Positions 57,580 through 64,000 of a stretch of 64,000 bases of DNA are shown here, one piece after another. The first letter of the stretch is position 1, and every line of letters starts with the position of its first letter. Origin of the DNA: Epinephelus fuscoguttatus. Its lineage: Eukaryota; Chordata; Actinopteri; Perciformes; Serranidae. Under the pieces are notes generated by a model. It ran no database searches. It was not told the DNA's origin and saw only the letters and a program-made list of their open reading frames with translations. Both the position numbers and the translations under genes were made by a program. Location of the stretch: NCBI RefSeq assembly GCF_011397635.1, contig NC_064756.1, positions 30,804,996 to 30,868,995 of the forward strand, given 5' to 3'.

Positions 57580-57618
57580 AGCTGTGTACAGGCTTTAGGG
57601 GCATCTAGTGGTAAGGAT
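57580..57618 (-). mobile_element. Left part of a MITE split by an LTR element
   Basis: GTGTACAGGCTTTAGGGGCA followed by TCTAGTGGTAAGGAT is one end of the same MITE family as at 17611. Its other part follows the LTR element at 60659-61084. The two parts together give a full-length copy, in the order expected after an insertion. Confidence 0.65.
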
Positions 57619-57795
57619 TGTAATGTGTTTGTCCTTTACTGTTTTCTGTAGTTTAAAAAAGGAAAAATGTGTTATGCTACAAGATGCCACTGTTGCACGG
57701 AGCTGTTGGCTGAAGGCTGACATCAAATGGTAAATGCAAGCTGTCCCAGTAAAAGTTGTTATACAGACGGGGCTAAAAGCCCTCAGGATAACACA
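57619..57795 (+). repeat. 5' long terminal repeat
   Basis: About 177 bp, bounded by TG and CA. It shares GTCCTTTACTGTTTT, GTGTTATGCTAC and AAAAGCCCTCAGGATA with the 3' copy. Confidence 0.78.
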
Positions 57796-60470
57796 ACTTG
57801 GCGACAAGGACGTTTGAATTCAAGTGACTTGTCAGTGCAGAGAACTGCAAGTTTATTGCGTCAGAGGGTTTGTTTTCCGCCGGCACTGTTGCAGACTTGT
57901 GCTAGCAGTGTTAGCTTGGCTCCTAGCCGGAGGTGCACTGTTTGCGAGGGCTCTGTGAAGCAGCTATGGGGGTAGGAAATCCAGTCAGAAATCAGAAGGG
58001 ACAATTAACTCAGCTGTAAAGACTGATGTGAGAGTGAGCCGAGAAAATGGCTGGAGTTATTAGCAGCACTGGACCCTCTGATGAAGTACTCCCCACATTT
58101 CTGAATGTAATGGGCCCAAAAACATTTAACCTGTTGCACAACCTGCTGCAGCCAGTGAAGCCAGGTACCAAAACATACAAAGAAACTGTGGGTACACTGA
58201 TGCACCATTTTTCATCAAAACCTTTGTTGCAAGATTACAGAAATTAGCTGAACATTGTGAATTCAGAGAGACACTGAATTACATGTTGAGATAGACTTGT
58301 GTGCAGTTTAAGGAATGAGGCTGCACAGAAGAAACTACTGATTCAGAGTGATTTGAATGTTGGAGAAAGCAATCACTATCAGTGTGGCTGTGGAAATTAC
58401 ATCAAAGGAAGCCCAGTGGTTACAAGCAACCAACCAAGTGCAGCAGGTCAGTAGTGATGGGCAAAGTGACCAAGGTCTGTGCTTTTGCTGCAGAAAAAGA
58501 GGAAATCTTGAGTCTGCATGCTGCTCAGGACATATCGTTATTTGTGGATGAGGTCTCAGATGGCTACTGGCTATGCCTGAGCTGGAGGGACATCCAGTAA
58601 AAATGCAAATTGACACTGGGTCAAGGGCTTTAATCATCTTAAACAGTCCTTACTGGAAATTCTTGAGGCGCCTTACACTGCGACAGTCCAACACACTGTT
58701 GAAAACACACACAGGACAGCCAGTGCCTATGAAGTCGATGACTGACATCACTGATCAGTGTAATGGCCAAACTGAAAAACTACCTGTCTACATCGCAAAA
58801 GGGAATTTTCCTGCCATCATGGGATGTGTGTGGCTGAAGAAAATAAGACAGGACTGGCAAGCAACACATATGAAAAGTTCCACAGACCTGCAGGCTGTTT
58901 TGGAAAGGCATAAGGAGGTTTTCTGACTTGGATGCTTTTGTCAAGAATAGGATTCGGGAAACAGTCAGTCTAGGTGCCAAAGAAGGACAGAGAGTCCGAA
59001 CCTGTGGGGATTTCAAGGTTACACTTTACCCTGTGCTATCAGTAAAGCAGTATCCACTTCCTCATATTAAGAATTTGTTTGCTTGCCTGAGTGGGGGACA
59101 AAAGTTTAGCAAGATAGATTTCTGCCAAGATTACCTGCAAATGCATGTGCATGAGGAGTCACAGGAACTGCTCACTGTTAACATGCACAAGGGTCTCTTC
59201 AGGTACCATCAACTTCCTTTTGGCATCACCTCAGTGACAGCACTGTTTCAACTTGTGATGGCCAAATCCTCAGTGGACTGCCTGAGTTCAGCGCTATTTG
59301 GAGAATATCCTTTGCACTGGAGCCATTGATGAAGAACACATCCATAACCTGGATGCTACTCTTCAAAGGTTAAAGGACTTCAGGTGCACAAGGAAATATG
59401 TGAATTTTGCCAGGCATCCGTCAAATACCTGGGGCATGTCATCAATATCGAGGGCTTGCACACAGCCCCGTCCAAAATCACAGCCATTGTGGATGCACCA
59501 CCACCCTAGAACAGCCAGTTGTGTTCTTTCCTGGGATTGCTTAACTACTATGCAGGTTTCATTCCAAACCTTTGCATTACTACTAAAGCCCCATGACTCA
59601 TTCTGCCAGGATGAGATGTGGAAATGGAGTGAAACATGTCAAAAGTCTTTTTAGAAAGCAAGGGACATGTTGGTGGGGTCAGAGGTTCTGACACATTTTG
59701 ATGGCCTTGTTTAATATTTTGTTCAAACCATGAAACACACCTTTCAAGCATCACAAAGGCAGGGGACACTCCATCAGCATTTGCACAGGTTCCTGCTGAT
59801 CTACCACAACATACCACATGCAACCACTAAAGCATCACCTGCCAGCCTTTTGTTACAAAAAGAGCTGTGATCTAACTTTAACCCGCTGAAGTCAACGTCA
59901 GTGAAAGACAGTTTTACAGCAGCAAAAGAAGCAGATCAAGCAAAGAGGGCAGGTGACAGTCAGAGTCTTTACTCCAGGTGACACTGTGTTGCCAAGGAAT
60001 GACTGTCGTGGACGCAGGTGGATTCCTGCCACTGTCATCGCACAAACTGGACCAGTATTGTCTACAATTTAAACTGCCTCAGACAAAAGAAAAAAGAAGA
60101 CATGTCAACCAACTGTTAAAAAGATCAAAAGCCAAGTGTTGTCTGAAGACTGTGCTGCTGCACCGTTCATATATTCGCCTGCTTGTCAACCTACATCACT
60201 CCAAAGCTCATAAACACCTAAACCTAAGGTGTTGGCCCCTGATTCTCAGGTCAAAGAGACTGCAACATACCCTTCTATTTCGGCTTCTGTTCCAAGGTAG
60301 TCTGAGGTAGTCCACCCTCACCCCAGAGTTGTTGTGATTATACCTAAAGGAAAAAAAGAGAAGATAGTAATACTGAAGTAGTAATAATGAAGAGTTTATG
60401 GAGTTATTTTGGAAACTGTGGAAGTGTAAGTTTGTGTTAAACAAAACATCTATTGTAAGAGAGGAGGAAA

Positions 60471-60653
60471 TGTGTTGCATTTGTCCTTTACTGTTTTATG
60501 TAGTTCAAAAGAAAGAAAAAGTGTTATGCTACGCGATGACACTGTTGCACAGCGATGTTGGCTAAAGGCTGAAAATAAAAGGTAAATCCACTGTAGTTGT
60601 CTTAGTAATAACTGTTATACAGATGAGGTTAAAAGCCCTCAGGATATAATACA
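60471..60653 (+). repeat. 3' long terminal repeat
   Basis: About 183 bp, the partner of 57619-57795, preceded by a GAGGAGGAAA purine tract. Confidence 0.78.
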
Positions 60654-60658
60654 AGGAC

Positions 60659-61084
60659 TAAAAATTGCAACCAGCGGAAACCTCTCCCGGTTAGAATGCC
60701 TTCAGGGTTTATTGTTCAGCAGGTCTCTCCCTCTTCATGACAAACGGATCAAGTGATTCAAACTGATAAAAACAATGAATAAAGCAATTCCTTTTTCCCC
60801 ACAGTGCTTGTCGTGGAAGGGCTGCTAACTATGGTGGCCAGCGCCAAAACACAAATGGCCCTATCTAGAGCCAGTGTTTGGTTTGTCCAGTGTGGCTACT
60901 GTAGAAACATGGCGGTGCAACATGGTGGACGGGAACCAACTCCCTGTTTATCGGCAAAAACGGCTCATTCTCACATAATAAAAAAACATGACATTTTCAG
61001 GTGATTATATACCATAGAAAACATATTTGTTATATTCCATTTCTGCCAGTATATCCCCCTAAATCCTACACACTGTACCTTTAA
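60659..61084 (-). mobile_element. Right part of the MITE split by the LTR element
   Basis: This runs from ATTGCAACCAGCGGAAACCT through GAGCCAGTGTTTGGTTTGTC and CATGGCGGTGCAACATGG to TAAATCCTACACACTGTACC. These are landmark words of a very common teleost non-autonomous element. It is the reverse orientation of the copy at 17611. Confidence 0.72.
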
Positions 61085-61179
61085 ATTTAGCCTAAGATGC
61101 TTCAAAACTAAACTGTGACCACCACTACTAAAGCACCAACAACCACAAAAACAGTGACAAAATGAACATATGTTTATTG

Positions 61180-62276
61180 ATCTTATACATGGGTGGACTA
61201 ATTCTCCACTGGCATTTTATTCACCATTTACATGCTACCTCTTTGGAAAATCATCCGTAAACATAATATCAATTTCCACTGTTACGCAGATGATACCCAA
61301 TTATATGTCCCGCTGAAATCTGGTTCCACCAATGTTTCACACATTATGTCCTGTCTTACTGAGATCAAACACTGGATGTCAAATAATTTCTTACAGCTAA
61401 ATGACTCCAAATCAGAAATGATCATTATCAATCCCCCCGGCCACAGCTCTAGCAGTTTCAATAACCTCTCCTCTGGTCTACATGCCCTCTCTGACAATAT
61501 TCGTAATGAGGCCCGTAACCTGGGTGTCATTTTCGACTCTAATCTGACACCCAGATGACCAAAGTTCTGCAGTCATGCTTCTCTCATATCAGAAAGCTCA
61601 CTAAAATCAAATCATTCCTCTCCCCTGCAGACTTAGAGAAGGTTATCCATGCATTCATCACTTCCAGACTGGACTGTTGTAATGCTCTTTATTCTGGCAT
61701 CAGTAAGCGAAACATACAAAGACTTCAGTTGGTACAAAACACCACTGCCAGGTTTTTAACAGGCACCAAGAGAAGAGACCACATCACTCCAATCCTTGCA
61801 GCCCTTCACTGGTTACCTGTGAGTTTTAGAATTGATTTTAAGATTTTACTGCTTGTTTTTAAAGCTTTGAATGGCCAGGCTCCAGCATATATCTGTGATC
61901 TTTTAACCCCCTACGAGCCTGATCGCTGCTTGAGATCCTCCAGCAGGTCTTCTAATGGCTCCAAAAACCTGCATGGTCACTAAAGGTGACCGGGCCTTTG
62001 CTGCTCGGGCCCCTCAGCTATGGAACTCCCTGCCTGGAGATCTCAGGCAGGCAAACTCATCATCCTCTTTTAAATCTCTTCTGAAGACTCACTTTTATCG
62101 TTTGGCTTTCTCTTAACTGTTGGCATTTTTAACTTTTACCACTGTTTGTATTATTGCTCATGTATTTTATCTGTTAATCTGTTTTTATTTTTATTGTTAA
62201 GCACTGTGTAACTTTGTTTTGAAAAGTGCTATACAAATAAAGTTATTATTATTATTATTATTATTAAAAGGGTAAG
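61180..62276 (+). mobile_element. 5'-truncated L2 (Maui-like) LINE with ATT tail
   Basis: This begins inside the reverse transcriptase. The YADD box is visible ([14 protein letters not shown]), followed by [19 protein letters not shown] and [13 protein letters not shown]. Then, in another frame after 61555, comes SRLDCCNALYSGISKRNIQR, HWLPVSFRIDFKILLLVFKA and LNGQAPAYICDLLTPYEPDR. At least one frameshift near 61555 and one near 61975 separate the frames. It ends in AAGTGCTATACAAATAAAGT and an ATT microsatellite (about 62245-62266), the usual L2 tail. Of the L2 copies here this is the best preserved at the 3' end. Confidence 0.88.
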
Positions 62277-63111
62277 CAGTCCGATAATAGGGTTAGTCTG
62301 CATTAAAAGTTTGTCTTCAAAAATAAAATAATTTTCCTTCCACCAGCAGTTTGATACCATTATGGTGTTTGTTTCACCAGCTCTTATGTTTGTGTTAGTA
62401 TAGAATGTGTTTTTAGGCAAGGAACTGTGCTGGAATCAGCAGAAATGGGAGCAGAGAAGAACACATGGTGAGAAGGGTCCTGAGAACAGAGTGATGGCCA
62501 TGTTGCTGCAAGGAGGGGAGATACTGAAAGTCAGTTACAGGTAGTTCAACCTGGGGCTTTATGTTTCAGTGCTGGAGATAACTGTATCATCATGCTGAAT
62601 TTGGTGATGCTGTGTTGAGTATTCACAATCTTTGAATGGTTTTTTTTATGTCAAGAGATCATTTTAGATATGATATAGAAAATCTACAAAGTTTGTCGAA
62701 GAAATCCTCAAAGTTTGCAGAATATCACCAGAAAAAAACACCCAATCAGCTTTTGATTATAATTCAGAGCTACACAGGCAAAAATACACTTTGTCTCCAC
62801 TCTGTGGTTTAATGTGATATTACACACTTTGCCCTTATGACTATGAGAGACATCACAAATATTCTGCACAGTTCATTTACACCCTTTCATAACATTTCAT
62901 TGTCTCTATAAGGCTTTTATTGGCACTATATTTATATTTATTTATGCAAAAGAAGAAAATAATCTAATCTGGCAATATGTGAATTGATGTGTTCCAGATT
63001 TGAACAAGGTGTGACACATTGCAGTCACAGTACACTACATTGATAAAATATACATACAGCACATTTTATCAAAACATTTTCTTACATTTTATTGTGAAGC
63101 TGCAATAACTT
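62277..63111. other. Non-coding spacer
   Basis: AT-rich sequence with no gene or named repeat seen. Confidence 0.4.
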
Positions 63112-63280
63112 ATTACAATTTCAATACAGAAATTTGCAGACAACACAATGATCATTGGCCTAATTTGGGACTGTGATGACCTAGCATATGCGCAGAGACG
63201 AGAGGTTTAACAGCTGGCCTGCTGGTGCAGTGAGAACAACCTGAAGCTCAACACTCTTAAAACGGGACCGTGCCACTTGC
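63112..63280 (+). mobile_element. LINE reverse-transcriptase fragment
   Basis: The translation includes KFADNTMIIGLIWDCDDLAY, then LAWWCSENNLKLNTLKT. This is the catalytic-box region (FADDT in intact relatives, here FADNT) and the following block of a teleost non-LTR element of a different type from the L2 copies. It has an in-frame stop and is very short. It may be the same family as the endonuclease fragment at 26870-27320. Confidence 0.65.
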
Positions 63281-63624
63281 ACACATTCAGAGTCAGCAAA
63301 CAGGTTAGAGGTTAGATGTTGGGGTTAGGGTTAGAGTAGGCAACATCACTGCATTTCCCTCACTCCATGGTCACTACAACTTCTTTCCTGTGGGAGGTGC
63401 TACAGAACATTATTTGCCAAAATAACCAGAAACAGGAACATTTCTTTTCAGCAGCCCGTCACTCTGATAAACAGTTAAATCAGTCATACACGTGATTAAC
63501 CCTGTAACACCAAATATTCACTGCTCCAATTATTGACTATAATAGAGTTCAATTTTATTGCACATATCAACAGTTGTTACTGTCCATTTAAATCCTGCAT
63601 GCTGTAAACACAATATATAAACTA

Positions 63625-64000
63625 TGGGGTGCCGTTTGTAAAGTGTCTCACGATGAAAATAACATCAACATTTTGCCACATTTAGCTTCAAACAATGTTT
63701 AAAAAAGTATTGTGATTTTTTTAACGTCACCTTTTACCACATTTACAGCAATATTTGTTAACTTAGAAATATATTAAATAGTTAAATCTAAATATTAAAT
63801 GTGGCACCTAAATGTTAAATGTTAAATCTAAATATTAAATCTAAATCTAAATGCTAAATCTAAATCTAAATGTTAAATCTAAATATTAAATCTAAATCTA
63901 AATGCTAAATCTAAATCTAAATATTAAATCTAAATCTAAATGTTAAATCTAAATGCTAAATATAAATATAAATATAAATATAAATGTTAAATCTAAATAT
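63625..64000 (+). mobile_element. Second copy of the palindromic element, left arm, cut by window end
   Basis: This starts TGGGGTGCCGTTTGTAAAGT and follows the left arm of 36359-38145 closely, including AACATCAACATTTTGCCACA and a longer TAAATC-type tract (63785-64000). It retains the ACCTTTTACCACATTTACAG stretch found in the right arm but deleted from the left arm of the first copy. The element continues beyond the window. Confidence 0.8.

Larger units (their letters stand above)
57619..60653 (+). mobile_element. Broken Ty3/Gypsy-type LTR retrotransposon (fossil)
   Basis: The long terminal repeats lie at 57619-57795 and 60471-60653, both starting TG and ending CA. A TTGGCGACAAGGA primer-binding-like site follows the first. 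A purine-rich tract (about 60459-60470) precedes the second. Flanking direct repeats AGGAT (57614-57618) and AGGAC (60654-60658) fit a 5-bp target duplication. The interior is short and carries a retropepsin-like patch at about 58590-58660 and a Gypsy-type reverse-transcriptase-like region at about 58950-59500. The element is clearly broken, with many breaks and much of the usual content missing. By eye the two repeats agree at roughly four positions in five, so it is old. Confidence 0.8.

Noticed and set aside
1-64000. Search for tRNA, rRNA, CRISPR arrays, bacterial operons or toxin-antitoxin pairs
   Set aside because: None seen. All content fits a teleost nuclear genome.

Overview
The window looks like nuclear DNA from a ray-finned (probably percomorph) fish. 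It is AT-rich, with intron-containing vertebrate genes, teleost-type odorant receptors, and dense L2-type LINE, MITE and foldback-element debris. I saw no bacterial or organellar features.

Left third (1-12.4 kb): a small two-exon gene on the minus strand that I do not recognise (1712-2104). Next is pgap2 on the minus strand (5725-6923, five coding exons, 254 aa), which acts in GPI-anchor lipid remodelling. Head to head with it is chrna10 on the plus strand (7972-12386, five coding exons, 531 aa), the nicotinic acetylcholine receptor alpha-10 subunit. The reading frames and splice phases of both close exactly.

Middle and right (15-55 kb): a cluster of seven intact, single-coding-exon odorant receptor genes. 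Two are divergent singletons (15882-16811 minus, 21118-22053 plus). Four are near-identical tandem copies, here called A-D (28792, 34510, 42009 and 49867, all plus). The seventh is divergent (54125-55060 plus). The tandem unit carries its own conserved upstream block and poly(A) signal. Between copies lie versions of one minus-strand L2-type LINE that was already present when the unit duplicated. Later insertions were laid on top of it: a foldback element with 9-bp direct repeats, a 1.8 kb near-perfect palindrome, a Harbinger-like element with a Myb-like gene remnant, P-element/THAP-like pieces, and two MITEs. Comparing the intervals gives empty sites and a relative order of events.

Right end (55-64 kb): an old, broken Ty3/Gypsy-type LTR retrotransposon nested inside a teleost MITE, a truncated L2 LINE with its ATT-rich tail, a second LINE reverse-transcriptase fragment, and the start of another copy of the 1.8 kb palindromic element running off the window.

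The link pgap2 - chrna10 - odorant receptors resembles human 11p15.4, where PGAP2, CHRNA10 and the class I olfactory receptor cluster lie near one another. I found no tRNA, rRNA or CRISPR array, and no clearly new biological system. The most unusual things are the palindrome family that shares its core with an unrelated MITE, and the mosaic odorant-receptor array.
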